Shown piece by piece: positions 42,430 to 51,242 of a stretch of DNA of 64,000 nucleotides. Within the stretch, counting starts at the first letter, position 1. Every line of letters begins with the position of its first letter. Origin of the DNA: Streptomyces bauhiniae (GTDB lineage: Bacteria; Actinomycetota; Actinomycetes; Streptomycetales; Streptomycetaceae); contig NZ_SRRT01000005.1 of NCBI RefSeq assembly GCF_004784475.1, forward strand, positions 124,001-188,000, given 5' to 3'. Below the pieces are notes generated by a model. That model was not told where the DNA came from, ran no database searches, and worked only from the letters and a program-made list of their open reading frames with translations. Position numbers and translations under genes: made by a program.

Positions 42430-43056
42430 ATGACCTCGTACCCGCCCCCGCCCGCCCCCGCCGCGCCGCCCGTGGCCCCGGCCGGGGACGGGTGCGACGA
42501 CGAGGAGCTGGCGCGGGGCCTGGTCGCGGGGGACGAGGACTGTCTCGCGGCTGTATACCGGCGCTGGTCCTCGCTGGTGTACGCCCTCGCCCGGCGCGCG
42601 CTGGGGAACGCCGGCGAGGCGGAGGACGTGACCCAGCAGGTGTTCCTCGGGGTGTGGCGGGGCCGTGCGGGTTACCGGCCGGACCGGGGCCCGCTGGGCG
42701 GCTGGATCGTGGGCATCACCCGGCGCAAGATCTTCGACGCGCTGGCGGCACGCGCCCGGCGCGGCGAGCTGGTCGCGGCGGCGGCCGCCTCCCTGTCCCG
42801 CGCCGCGCTCGGTGCCGAGACCGCCGCCGACCCGGAAGCCGTGCTCGACCGGCTCCTGGTCCGCCGCGAACTGGGCCGGCTGCCCGCCGCCCAGCGCCGG
42901 GTGCTCTACCTGGCCTTCTACGAGGACCTCACCCAGCCGCAGATCGCCGCCCGCACGGGCTGGCCGCTCGGCACGGTGAAGAGCCACGCCCGCCGGGGCC
43001 TGCACCGGCTGCGCTCCGGCATCGAGCGCCGGGAACCGCTGGAGGCGGCCGTCTGA
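42430..43056 (+). CDS. ECF-type RNA polymerase sigma factor (LitS-like by context)
   Basis: 208 residues from ATG 42430 with GAGGAG. Region 2 (LAAVYRRWSSLVYALARRALGNAGEAEDVTQQVFLGVW) and region 4 (LPAAQRRVLYLAFYEDLTQPQIAARTGWPLGTVKSHARRGLHRLR) are present without region 3, as in ECF sigmas. An unusual proline/alanine-rich N-terminus of about 25 residues precedes region 2. It is divergent from the MerR/B12-fold gene, an arrangement known for LitR-LitS; it probably drives the SDR and photolyase genes. GGAAC at 42345-42349 could be a -35, with no firm -10. Confidence 0.9.
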   Translation: MTSYPPPPAPAAPPVAPAGDGCDDEELARGLVAGDEDCLAAVYRRWSSLVYALARRALGNAGEAEDVTQQVFLGVWRGRAGYRPDRGPLGGWIVGITRRKIFDALAARARRGELVAAAAASLSRAALGAETAADPEAVLDRLLVRRELGRLPAAQRRVLYLAFYEDLTQPQIAARTGWPLGTVKSHARRGLHRLRSGIERREPLEAAV

Positions 43057-43238
43057 AGGGGATGCGATTTCGGTCGAAGTATTACCTGAACCCCCCTACA
43101 CATACGGGAATAAAAGGCGCAGAATGGACGGATACGCGATACGCGGCACTCCACCGCAGGCCCACCGGACGCGGTCGAGTCCGCTCGGTTCGACGGAAGG
43201 AGGACCGTACGCAGACTCCCACCGACAACGAAGGACGC

Positions 43239-43268
43239 GAGGCCGGTCCGCCGGAGCGGACCGGCCTC
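43239..43268 (+). terminator. 12-bp stem terminator of the ECF sigma gene
   Basis: GAGGCCGGTCCG at 43239-43250 pairs perfectly with CGGACCGGCCTC at 43257-43268 around a 6-base loop, 182 bases after the ECF stop. Confidence 0.65.
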
Positions 43269-43305
43269 CTCGTGCGCGCGGGCGGCGCGTCCTGGCCGGA
43301 GGTCT

Positions 43306-43334
43306 TTGACACGGTTCGCGGCGCTTTCTAGCTT
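43306..43334 (+). promoter_or_regulatory. Consensus housekeeping promoter of the GH2 gene
   Basis: TTGACA at 43306-43311, 17 bases, TAGCTT at 43329-43334. It is the best vegetative (HrdB-type) promoter in the window. Transcription starting near 43341 gives a leader of about 40 bases to the proposed CTG start. Confidence 0.65.
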
Positions 43335-43380
43335 GAGCCGGGCCATAGCGTTCCTTGACCTCACGAGGCTGGAGACCGCC

Positions 43381-46104
43381 CTGTCCGCTCGCCCCGCCCC
43401 CGGCCGCCGCCTCGCCACGGCCGCGGCGTTCCTCGGCCTCATCGGCACCCTCACCACCACCGCCTGGGCGGCCCCGAAGGACCGCGCCCCCGCCCCGCGC
43501 CCGGCCCCCGGAGCGACCCGCGTCCCGGACACGGCGGGCTCGGCCACCCCGCTCGCCTCCTTCGCCCTCCAGTCCACCGCGAAGGTCGGCGACCCGGCGG
43601 CCACCGTCTCCTCCCCCGGCTACCCGGCGCGCGGCTGGCACTACGCGGGCCCCCGCTCCACGGTCCTCGCCGCCCTGCTGGCCGAGGGCCGCTACCCGGA
43701 CCCCTTCCGCTCGACCAACCTGAGCAAGATCCCGAAGGCCGACTTCAAGGTGCCCTGGTGGTACCGCTCCGACTTCACCGTGGACGACACCTCCCGGCGC
43801 ACCCGGCTCGACTTCAGCGGAGTCGTCCCGGCCGCCGAGGTGCATGTCAACGGCCACCGGGTGGCGACGGACGCGCAGGTCAAAGGCGCGTACACGCGGC
43901 ACGAGCTGGACATCACCGATCTGGTGCGACCGGGCCGGAACACGGTCGCCTTCCGGGTGCGGCCCAACGATCCGAACCGGGACCTCAGCATGGGCTGGCT
44001 CGACTGGCTCCAGCCGCCCCCGGACCAGAACATGGGCCTGGTCCGCGACGTCCTGGTCCGGCGCGGCGGGCCGGTCGCGCTGGGCGACGCCCATGTGGTG
44101 ACCGACCTGGCCGTGCCGTCGCTGGCCACCGCCGACCTGACGGTGAAGGCGCGGGTGCGCAACGACACCGGCCGCGCGGTCACCGCCCTGGTCACCGGCA
44201 GCGTCGCCGGGACCACGCTGGCCCGCCGGGTCCCCCTCGCCGCACACGAGTCGCGCACCGTCGCCTTCTCCCCCGCCGACGTACCCGGCCTGCGCCTGCG
44301 CTCCCCGCGCGTGTGGTGGCCCGCCGGAATGGGCGGCCAGCCGCTGCACGACCTGAGGCTCACCGCCTCCGTCGCCGGTGCCGTCTCCGACACCGCGCAC
44401 CAGACCTTCGGCATCCGTGACGTCCGGGCACCCCTGAACAAGGACGGCGCCCGCCAGTACCGCATCAACGGGCGCCCGCTGCTGATCCGGGGCGGCGGCT
44501 GGTCGCCGGACCAGTTCCTGCGCTGGGACCGGGGCTATGCGGAGGACCGGCTGCGGTACGTCCTCGACCTCGGGCTGAACACCGTCCGGCTGGAGGGGCA
44601 CATCGAGCCGGACGAGTTCTTCGACCTGGCCGACCGGCTCGGCGTCCTCACGCTGCCCGGCTGGGAGTGCTGCGACAAGTGGGAGGGCCAGGTCAACGAG
44701 GACGGCTCCGGGGAGAAGTGGGACGCGGACGACCACGCGGTGGCGAAGGCGTCCATGGCCGCCGAGGCGGCCCGGCTGCGCGCCCACCCGAGCGTCATCT
44801 CGTTCCTGATCGGCAGCGACGCGGCACCGGACGCCACGATCGAGAAGAACTACCTGGACGCCCTCACGGCCGCCGACTGGCCCACCCCCGTCGTCCCGGC
44901 CGCCTCCGACAACTCCTCGCCGAGGCTTGGCCGTTCGGGCATGAAGATGAGCGGCCCCTACGACTGGGTACCGCCCGCCTACTGGTACGCCAAGCGCGAG
45001 GGCGGCGCCACCGGCTTCAACTCCGAGACCAGCGCGGGCCCCAGCATCCCCACCCTGGACACCCTGCGCCGGATGATGACCCCGGCCGAGCTGGACACCC
45101 TGTGGAAGACCCCGACGGCCAAGCAGTACCACCGCTCCCCCTCGGCCGTCTTCTCCACCCTCAAGCTCTACAACGACGCCCTCACCGCCCGCTACGGCGC
45201 CCCGGCCGGCCTAACCGACTACGTACGCAAGGCGCAGCTCGCCCAGTACGAAAACGTCCGCGCCGAGTTCGAGGCGTACCGCCGCAACGCCCGCGACGCC
45301 GACAAGCCGGCCACCGGGATCGTGCACTGGATGCTGAACAGCGGCTGGACCTCGCTGCACTGGCAGCTCATGGACCGCTATCTCGACCAGAACGGCGCCT
45401 ATTTCGGCGCCAAGAAGGCGGGCGAGCCACTGCACGTCCAGTACTCCTACGACGACCGCTCGGTGGTCGTCGTCAACGACCGTCACCTGCCCGCCACTTC
45501 ACTCACCGCGCGGGCCACCCTCTTCGACCCGGACGGCACCCCGCGCTACGACCGCACCCTGACCGGGCTCCGCGTCCCCGGTGACGGCGCGCACTCCACC
45601 GCATTCACCCTGCCGAAGGACATCGGCGGCACCTCCCGGACCCACCTTCTCCGCCTGGTGCTCACCGGCCCCGACGGCCGGGAGGTGAGCCGGAACGTGT
45701 ACTGGCTCTCCACCCGGCCCGACACCCTCGACTGGGCGCACACCGACTGGTACTACACCCCGACGACCGCCTACGCCGACCTCAAGGGCCTCTCCGCCAT
45801 GGCACAAGTACCGGTGTCGGCCACCGCGGCCACCCGCTCCTCGGGCGCGCTGTCGACCACGACGGTGACCCTGCGCCGCACCGGCGGCGGCCGGACGCCC
45901 TCGCTGCTGACGGACGTCCATCTGGTCGACGCCAAGGGCCGGCCGGTGCTGCCGGTGCGCTGGTCGGACAACCAGGTCGGGCTCTGGCCGGGCGAGTCGG
46001 TGACGCTCACCGCCACCTACCGCACAGCGGACCTGCACGGCTCGGCGCCACAGGTGCGGGTCTCCGGCTGGAACACCCCGGAACGGACGGTCCCCGCCTC
46101 CTGA
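43381..46104 (+). CDS. Secreted glycoside hydrolase family 2, exo-beta-D-glucosaminidase-like
   Basis: About 907 residues if translation begins at CTG 43381, which has GGAG 6 bases upstream and opens directly on a Sec signal (SARPAPGRRLATAAAFLGLIGTLTTTAWA). A TTG at 43306 is in frame but lies inside the promoter. Domains: jelly-roll (about 90-230), Ig-like, TIM barrel and C-terminal beta domains. Catalytic candidates are D at 44818-44820 (FLIGSD) and E at 45025-45027 (GFNSETSAGP), which match the acid/base D and nucleophile E of CsxA-type exo-beta-D-glucosaminidases that act on chitosan. The size agrees with the family. Confidence 0.88.
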   Translation: MSARPAPGRRLATAAAFLGLIGTLTTTAWAAPKDRAPAPRPAPGATRVPDTAGSATPLASFALQSTAKVGDPAATVSSPGYPARGWHYAGPRSTVLAALLAEGRYPDPFRSTNLSKIPKADFKVPWWYRSDFTVDDTSRRTRLDFSGVVPAAEVHVNGHRVATDAQVKGAYTRHELDITDLVRPGRNTVAFRVRPNDPNRDLSMGWLDWLQPPPDQNMGLVRDVLVRRGGPVALGDAHVVTDLAVPSLATADLTVKARVRNDTGRAVTALVTGSVAGTTLARRVPLAAHESRTVAFSPADVPGLRLRSPRVWWPAGMGGQPLHDLRLTASVAGAVSDTAHQTFGIRDVRAPLNKDGARQYRINGRPLLIRGGGWSPDQFLRWDRGYAEDRLRYVLDLGLNTVRLEGHIEPDEFFDLADRLGVLTLPGWECCDKWEGQVNEDGSGEKWDADDHAVAKASMAAEAARLRAHPSVISFLIGSDAAPDATIEKNYLDALTAADWPTPVVPAASDNSSPRLGRSGMKMSGPYDWVPPAYWYAKREGGATGFNSETSAGPSIPTLDTLRRMMTPAELDTLWKTPTAKQYHRSPSAVFSTLKLYNDALTARYGAPAGLTDYVRKAQLAQYENVRAEFEAYRRNARDADKPATGIVHWMLNSGWTSLHWQLMDRYLDQNGAYFGAKKAGEPLHVQYSYDDRSVVVVNDRHLPATSLTARATLFDPDGTPRYDRTLTGLRVPGDGAHSTAFTLPKDIGGTSRTHLLRLVLTGPDGREVSRNVYWLSTRPDTLDWAHTDWYYTPTTAYADLKGLSAMAQVPVSATAATRSSGALSTTTVTLRRTGGGRTPSLLTDVHLVDAKGRPVLPVRWSDNQVGLWPGESVTLTATYRTADLHGSAPQVRVSGWNTPERTVPAS

Positions 46105-46247
46105 AATCCCGCCGCCGGCCGCGTCGACGGCCGCCGCCACGGGCACTCTCCCGATGGGAGTTCCCGGGGGCGGCGCCGGAGTGGACTGGCTCCGTCCGCA
46201 GCGGGCACATGCCACAGCAGCAGGGGCCGAGACCACTAGGGGTGGAC

Positions 46248-46514
46248 ATGGAGATTTCAGGAATCATCAGCGCCATCATCATCGGCATCGTGATCGGTGT
46301 GCTGGGACGGCTCGTCGTGCCGGGGCGTCAGCACATCGGCGTGATCGTCACCATCCTCGTCGGCATCGTGGCCGCCCTGCTGGGTACGGCCATCGCGGCG
46401 GGCCTGGGTGTCGCGGACACCGACGGGCCGGACTGGATCGAGTGGCTGATCCAGATCGCGCTGGCCGCGGTCGGTATCGCCGCGCTGGACCGTACGGTGG
46501 GCCGGCGCCGCTGA
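46248..46514 (+). CDS. GlsB/YeaQ/YmgE family stress-response membrane protein
   Basis: 88 residues from ATG 46248 (AGGGG upstream). Three transmembrane helices (ISGIISAIIIGIVIGVLGRLVVPG, GVIVTILVGIVAALLGTAI, IEWLIQIALAAVGIAAL) with the usual GRLVVPGRQ loop. The family is linked to stress response but its mechanism is unknown. It lies 9 bases from the convergent acetyltransferase stop. Confidence 0.88.
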   Translation: MEISGIISAIIIGIVIGVLGRLVVPGRQHIGVIVTILVGIVAALLGTAIAAGLGVADTDGPDWIEWLIQIALAAVGIAALDRTVGRRR

Positions 46515-46523
46515 CCTCTCAGG

Positions 46524-47300
46524 TCACCTCTTGTACAGATACGGCGTCGTGGTGGTCAGGGCGTGCAGCCCGAGGCGTTTCAGGACGGGGCGGCTCATGG
46601 CGGAGGCGTCCACCTGGACATGACGGCAGCCGTGGGCGGCGGCGACGCGGGTGCGGTGGGCGACCAGGGCGCGGTACAGGCCCCGGCCCCGCCACTGCTC
46701 GACGGTCCCGCCGCCCCAGAGTCCGGCGAAGTCTCCGCCCGGCACCAGCTCCAGCCGGGCGGAGGCCACCGGCTCGTCCCCGGCCAGCGCGACCACGGCG
46801 AGGACCGTGCCGGGGTCGGCCGCGAGCCGGGCCAGCAGATGGTCGCGCAGGGCGGTGCCGTCGGTGCCGAAGACCCTCTCGTGCACCGCAACCACCAGGC
46901 CGACTCCCGCCGCGTCGGCGGCCCGGACCAGGCGGACGCCGTCCGGTAGCCGTTCCTCCAGGCCGAGTTCCGCGATCTCGCCGACCATCAGCGTCTCGGG
47001 CTCCTCGGCCCGGAATCCCGCCGCGATCAGGCGCTCGCCCAGATCCTCCGGCCCGTCGTGGCCGTAGAGCTTCCACTCGAAGTCCCGGCCCAGGCCCGTG
47101 AAGTACGCGATCTGCTCCTCGATCGCGCGATCCGCTCCGGCCGCGTCGAGGCCGGACCAGACGACACCGTTCCAGCCCCGCTCGCCCGCGATCTGGCGCA
47201 CCACGGCACCCGCCCGCTCGATCCGGGCGCCGGGCGCGTCGGGGCGGGCGCCTTGCCGCATCTCGAGGTCGTAGCGGGCGAGTACCGCGGCGTGATCCAT
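46524..47300 (-). CDS. GNAT family N-acetyltransferase
   Basis: 258 residues from ATG 47300. A variable N-terminal half (about 1-115) and a GNAT domain (about 120-258) with the acetyl-CoA motif VEQWRGRGLYRALVAHR (QxxRGxG/A-type) and a terminal LKRLGLHALTTTTPYLYK. Substrate unknown. Confidence 0.86.
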   Translation of the reverse strand: MDHAAVLARYDLEMRQGARPDAPGARIERAGAVVRQIAGERGWNGVVWSGLDAAGADRAIEEQIAYFTGLGRDFEWKLYGHDGPEDLGERLIAAGFRAEEPETLMVGEIAELGLEERLPDGVRLVRAADAAGVGLVVAVHERVFGTDGTALRDHLLARLAADPGTVLAVVALAGDEPVASARLELVPGGDFAGLWGGGTVEQWRGRGLYRALVAHRTRVAAAHGCRHVQVDASAMSRPVLKRLGLHALTTTTPYLYKR

Positions 47301-47362
47301 GCGGTCACTCCAGCATCCGGGCCGGGGCCGGGCAACGCGATTTCCGCGAACCGCCCTTCGGC

Positions 47363-48217
47363 TCAGCCGAGTTCGAGCGTGGTGATGCCGAACACCCGCT
47401 CGGCGGCGTGCTCGCGGACCGGGCCGGTGTACATGCGGGCGGTCTCGAAGGAGGGGGTGAGTCCGGCCGCGAGGGCCATCTCGACCCCGGCCTTGTTCGG
47501 TACCGGTACGTCGATGGCGATCTGCCGGCCTTCGTGGTCGGCGGTGAGGGCGGCGAACAGGGCCCGTGCGTCCTCGGGGGTGTCGGCGAAGAGGGGGCCG
47601 ATGCGCAGGCAGTCCGCGCCGGGGCGGATCACGCCGTAGCCGGTGAGGTGCTCGCCGTCATGGCGTACGTAGGTGTGGTGGCCGGGGGCGGTGAGCCACT
47701 CGGCGACGAAGCGGGGGCGGTCGGCGGGGGTGCACGCGCTGTCGTAGCGCGTGATGGCGTCGAGGTCGCCGGGCTGGGCGTGGCGCACTCCGGTGGGCGG
47801 CTCGGCGGCCGGGGCGGGGCCGGTGTAGCGGGCGGTGCGGTGGGCGAGTTCGAAGCCGGAGCGGCGGTAGTTGTCCTGCTGGTCGACGACGCCGTCCAGG
47901 CCGACGGTGCGCTCGCCGGCGTGGTCGAGCGCGGTCTTCCAGGTGGTGAGGCCGTAGCCGTGGCCGCGCAGGTCGGGGCGGACGAGGTAGCAGCCGAGGA
48001 AGGCGTAGTCCGTGCCGTAGTTGACGACGGAGATCGCGGAGACCGGCTCGCCGTCGATGCGGCCGAGGAAGAAGCCCTCGGGGTCCTGGGCGAAGAAGGC
48101 GGGACCGTCGGAGAGGCCCGGATTCCAGCCTTCGGCCGCCGCCCAGCCGCTGATCACCGGCCAGTCGTCCAGGCCGGCCTGGGTGACGGTGAACTCCTGG
48201 GGGGCCGGTGACTTCAT
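47363..48217 (-). CDS. GNAT family N-acetyltransferase with C-terminal GNAT-like domain
   Basis: 284 residues from ATG 48217 (GGAGCG upstream). N-terminal GNAT (about 9-125) with LVRPDLRGHGYGLTTWKTAL (RGxGxG) as the acetyl-CoA loop, and a second degenerate GNAT-like domain (about 145-280) of the YitH/DUF1248 type. Substrate unknown. It is followed after 62 bases by the other acetyltransferase in the same orientation. Confidence 0.86.
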   Translation of the reverse strand: MKSPAPQEFTVTQAGLDDWPVISGWAAAEGWNPGLSDGPAFFAQDPEGFFLGRIDGEPVSAISVVNYGTDYAFLGCYLVRPDLRGHGYGLTTWKTALDHAGERTVGLDGVVDQQDNYRRSGFELAHRTARYTGPAPAAEPPTGVRHAQPGDLDAITRYDSACTPADRPRFVAEWLTAPGHHTYVRHDGEHLTGYGVIRPGADCLRIGPLFADTPEDARALFAALTADHEGRQIAIDVPVPNKAGVEMALAAGLTPSFETARMYTGPVREHAAERVFGITTLELG

Positions 48218-48338
48218 CGCTGCGCTCCGTTTCCGGGGTGTCGGGGGGTCGCTCGCGCCGCATCCTTCCCGATCGGGCGGCCCCGCGTCACGCCGGGACC
48301 GCCCAGGGGCCGCACGTACCGGGCGCAGGCACTACAAA

Positions 48339-48371
48339 GGCCCCACCGAGTGGTGCTGGGTCGGTGGGGCC
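48339..48371 (-). terminator. Terminator after the chaplin gene
   Basis: GGCCCCACCGA at 48339-48349 pairs perfectly with TCGGTGGGGCC at 48361-48371 around an 11-base loop, 16 bases beyond the chaplin stop on the minus strand. Confidence 0.65.
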
Positions 48372-48387
48372 GTGCGGTGGAGCGGGA

Positions 48388-49152
48388 TCAGACCATGCTG
48401 CCCGGGCGGAAACGCCGGTACAGGGCCGCGCCCGCCACCAGGAAGGCCGCGCTGCCGACCAGCGCCGGGGCGGCGAAGTCCGCTCCGGTGTGCGCCAGGC
48501 TGGGCGGGGTCTCGTGGGTGGGCGGCACCACGGTCTTAGGCGGCGCCGGAGGCTGGTGCTTCGGCGGGGCCGGGGGCTGGTGCTTGGGCGGTGTGGGCGG
48601 CGCCACCGGCGGCGGGGTCGGCGCCTCGGAGTGGTTCTCGCAGTGGTTGCCGAAGGCCGGGTTGAGGGCGCCGACGACGTCCACGCTGTTGCCGCAGGCG
48701 TTCACCGGGATGTCGACCGGCAACTGGAGGCCGTTGCCGGAGAGCACGCCGGGCGAGCCCTTGGTGACGCTGTGCGCCGTGGCGCCGCCACCTCCCACGT
48801 TCCCGGCCCTGGTGCCGCCGGCCTTGCTGCCACCGGTACTGCTGCCCCCGGCCTTGCTGCCGGAGCCCCCGTCGCTCACCGCGCCGCCGTTGTCGGAGCC
48901 GGTGTTCGCGCAGGAGTTGCCGAAGGCCGGGTTGAGGAGCCCGACCACGTCGACGCTGTTGCCGCACGCGTTCAGCGGGACGCTGACCGGGGCCTGGACG
49001 GTGTTGCCGGAGAGCACACCGGGCGAGCCGACAGCGGCGCCGTCGGCGGTGGCACCACCAGCCGCGAAAGCGGCGGAGACGGGCATGGCCATGGCCATCG
49101 CACCGGAGGCGGCGGCGACGCCGATCACACCGTTTCGGGTAGCCCGTTTCAT
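48388..49152 (-). CDS. Long chaplin with two chaplin domains and sortase signal (ChpA/B/C type)
   Basis: 254 residues. Signal peptide (1-31), then chaplin domain 1 (about 40-84; C63, C81) and domain 2 (about 128-174; C153, C171), both with ACGNSVDVVG.LNPAFGN.C. A Ser/Gly-rich linker joins them and a proline-rich wall-spanning stretch with PPKHQPPAP repeats follows. LAHTG at 219-223 is a sortase E (LAXTG) signal, followed by a hydrophobic segment and a positive tail (YRRFRPG). It should be anchored to the cell wall and self-assemble with short chaplins to coat aerial hyphae. No short chaplin gene is adjacent. AGGGAA precedes ATG 49152. Confidence 0.95.
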   Translation of the reverse strand: MKRATRNGVIGVAAASGAMAMAMPVSAAFAAGGATADGAAVGSPGVLSGNTVQAPVSVPLNACGNSVDVVGLLNPAFGNSCANTGSDNGGAVSDGGSGSKAGGSSTGGSKAGGTRAGNVGGGGATAHSVTKGSPGVLSGNGLQLPVDIPVNACGNSVDVVGALNPAFGNHCENHSEAPTPPPVAPPTPPKHQPPAPPKHQPPAPPKTVVPPTHETPPSLAHTGADFAAPALVGSAAFLVAGAALYRRFRPGSMV

Positions 49153-49462
49153 AGGTTCCCTGCCTTCCAGAAGTCGTAGCGGGCAGTCACCCGCACCACA
49201 TAGAACGCGTACGGACCGTTCGGGTTATGGCCTGTGCGGCTTTCACCCGTTCGGGGGGCACGGTCGTTCGAAACGCACGTCAAGCCGTTGTCACGGCACC
49301 CACGCGGATAGGTGGAGCGTTCACCCGGCCGGAGGAGGTGACCCCGGCCGCGCCGGGCCGGAGGTGACGGCCGCACGGCCGGGAGGCGACCGGTGCGGGG
49401 CCCGCTTATGGTGAGGACGGCGCCGCCCCTGTTCAGGGCGGTGGCGCCCTGGGAGGCGAGCG
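49153..49462. other. 310-base divergent region, chaplin / alpha/beta hydrolase
   Basis: This should hold both promoters. The chaplin side (49160-49240) is comparatively A+T-rich and contains GAACG-N9-CGTTC at 49203-49221. No promoter can be assigned with confidence and no gene is seen. Confidence 0.45.
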
Positions 49463-51139
49463 ATGCCGGCCAAGGTGAAGCAGCAGTCCAGACGGTCCGT
49501 CGTACGGCGCGGCGCGGGCGCGGGTGCGCTCGCCCTGGCGCTGGTCGGCGCGAGCCTGCCCGCGGCGGTGGCCGCCGAGTCCCGGTCCGACCAGGCCGAC
49601 CGGCCCGGCATGGCCCGCTTCTACGAACAGAAGGTCGCCTGGGGCCGCTGCGCGGGCCCGGACATGCCGAGGGATCTCCAGTGCGGCAAGGTGACCGTCC
49701 CGCTGGACTACGCGCACCCCGGGGCGGGCACGCTGGATCTGGCGCTGGCCCGCTACCGGGCGACCGGCTCCGGGCACCGCGCGGTGCTGCTGAACTTCGG
49801 CGGACCCGGCGCCTCGGGCGTGAACCAGCTCGCGGCCGGCGGCAAGGAGTTCATGGACCTCACCAACGGCTCCGACGTGGTCTCCTTCGACCCGCGCGGG
49901 GTCGGCCGCTCCTCCCCGGTGAGCTGCGGCGTCGGCGAGGAGCCCCCGTCGGACTCCTCGGACTCCTCCGGTTCGGACGCGGGTGTCGACGTCAGCAGCC
50001 CGCAGCAGCTCATGACCCTGCTGCGACAGTCCGCCGAGCTGTGCGCCAAGCACTCCGGGCCGGTGCTCAAGCACATAGGCACCGTGAACGCGGCCCGCGA
50101 CATGGACGTCATCCGCCAGGCCCTCGGCCAGAAGAAGCTGGACTACCTGGGCTTCTCCTACGGCACCCGGCTCGGCGCGGTGTACGCGGCGCAGTTCCCG
50201 CACAAGGTCGGCCGGATGGCCCTGGACGGGGTCGACACGCTGACCGAGCCGCTGTCCGAGCAGGGGGTCGCGGGCGCCCAGGGGCAGCAGACGGCACTGG
50301 AAGGCTTCCTGGACTGGTGCGTGACGGACATGGGCTGCCCGTTCGGCCAGGACCGGCGGGCGGCGGACGACCAGGTCGTCCAGCTCGTGCGCTCGCTGGA
50401 CGAGAACCCCGTACCGACCGACTTCGGCGGCACCTTCTCCGGGCAGGATCTGGTGGGCGCCATCGGGCAGGGCCTGTACAGCAAGGAGCTGTGGCCGTCG
50501 CTGGAGCGGGCGCTCGCCACGCTGGTGGAGGACGGGGACGCGCGCCGGGTGCTCAGCTTCGCCTCGGGCGGCTTCGGGCTGCCGATGCGGTCGAACGACG
50601 GGTCCGGCAAGGCGAACGGCTCCGGCAAGAACGACGGCGGGCTGACCGATCCGGGGCAGGTGCCGATCGACAACCTCACGGCCGCGCTGATGGCGGTCAA
50701 CTGCGCGGACGACCCGGACCGGCCCACCGCCGCCCGTCTCACCAAGGACCTCACCGACCTGCGCGCCTCCTACGACGCCGCGTCCCCGGTCTTCGGCCGC
50801 TACCGGCTGACCCAACTGCTGATGTGTTACGGCCGCCCGAAGGGCACCGACTACATCAGGGAGTCGGTGAAGGACGTGCCGTCCTCGCGGATGCTGCTGG
50901 TCGGCACGCGCGGCGACCCGGCGACGCCATACCGCTGGGCCGAGGAGACGGCACGGCGGCTGGGGTCCTCGGCCGTGGTGCTGGACAACAAGGGCGACGG
51001 GCACACCGGTTACACCTCGTCCAAGTGTGTGCACCGCAAGGTCGACGACTTCCTGATGTACGGCACGCTGCCGCCCGACGGCAGCTCGTGCCCGGCGGAC
51101 GGGAAGGCGTGGAGCTCGACCTTGTCGACGGACCCGTGA
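49463..51139 (+). CDS. Secreted alpha/beta hydrolase, tripeptidyl aminopeptidase (Slp/Tap) type
   Basis: 558 residues from ATG 49463 (GGGAGG upstream). A twin-arginine-containing signal (QQSRRSVVRRGAGAGALALALVGASLPAAVAA) suggests export by Tat or Sec. The oxyanion region is NFGGPGASG; the catalytic triad is S232 in GFSYGT, D485 in GTRGDPATPY and H514 in GDGHTGYTS. The family removes N-terminal tripeptides from secreted proteins; the closest remembered relatives are SlpD/SlpE of Streptomyces. It is the usual length. A hairpin follows. Confidence 0.9.
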   Translation: MPAKVKQQSRRSVVRRGAGAGALALALVGASLPAAVAAESRSDQADRPGMARFYEQKVAWGRCAGPDMPRDLQCGKVTVPLDYAHPGAGTLDLALARYRATGSGHRAVLLNFGGPGASGVNQLAAGGKEFMDLTNGSDVVSFDPRGVGRSSPVSCGVGEEPPSDSSDSSGSDAGVDVSSPQQLMTLLRQSAELCAKHSGPVLKHIGTVNAARDMDVIRQALGQKKLDYLGFSYGTRLGAVYAAQFPHKVGRMALDGVDTLTEPLSEQGVAGAQGQQTALEGFLDWCVTDMGCPFGQDRRAADDQVVQLVRSLDENPVPTDFGGTFSGQDLVGAIGQGLYSKELWPSLERALATLVEDGDARRVLSFASGGFGLPMRSNDGSGKANGSGKNDGGLTDPGQVPIDNLTAALMAVNCADDPDRPTAARLTKDLTDLRASYDAASPVFGRYRLTQLLMCYGRPKGTDYIRESVKDVPSSRMLLVGTRGDPATPYRWAEETARRLGSSAVVLDNKGDGHTGYTSSKCVHRKVDDFLMYGTLPPDGSSCPADGKAWSSTLSTDP

Positions 51140-51146
51140 GCGAAGG

Positions 51147-51182
51147 GTGACGCCGCAACTGCGGGGTCATGTCCGGCGTCAC
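51147..51182 (+). terminator. Hairpin after the alpha/beta hydrolase gene
   Basis: GTGACGCCG at 51147-51155 pairs perfectly with CGGCGTCAC at 51174-51182, with an 18-base loop, 8 bases beyond the stop. Confidence 0.45.
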
Positions 51183-51242
51183 ACTGGGTAGGCGCGGCCC
51201 CAGCCCGCCGACCGGACCCGATCGTGACAGGGGGACCCCTTC

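Larger units (their letters stand above)
43057..43380. other. 324-base region between ECF sigma and GH2 genes
   Basis: It contains a terminator hairpin at 43239-43268 and a strong promoter at 43306-43334 (both listed). The part before the hairpin is A+T-richer than average and has no supported gene. Confidence 0.6.

Noticed and set aside
48960..49240. Riboswitch in chaplin or amidase leaders
   Set aside because: I looked for conserved ydaO-like or other riboswitch cores in these leaders and saw none.
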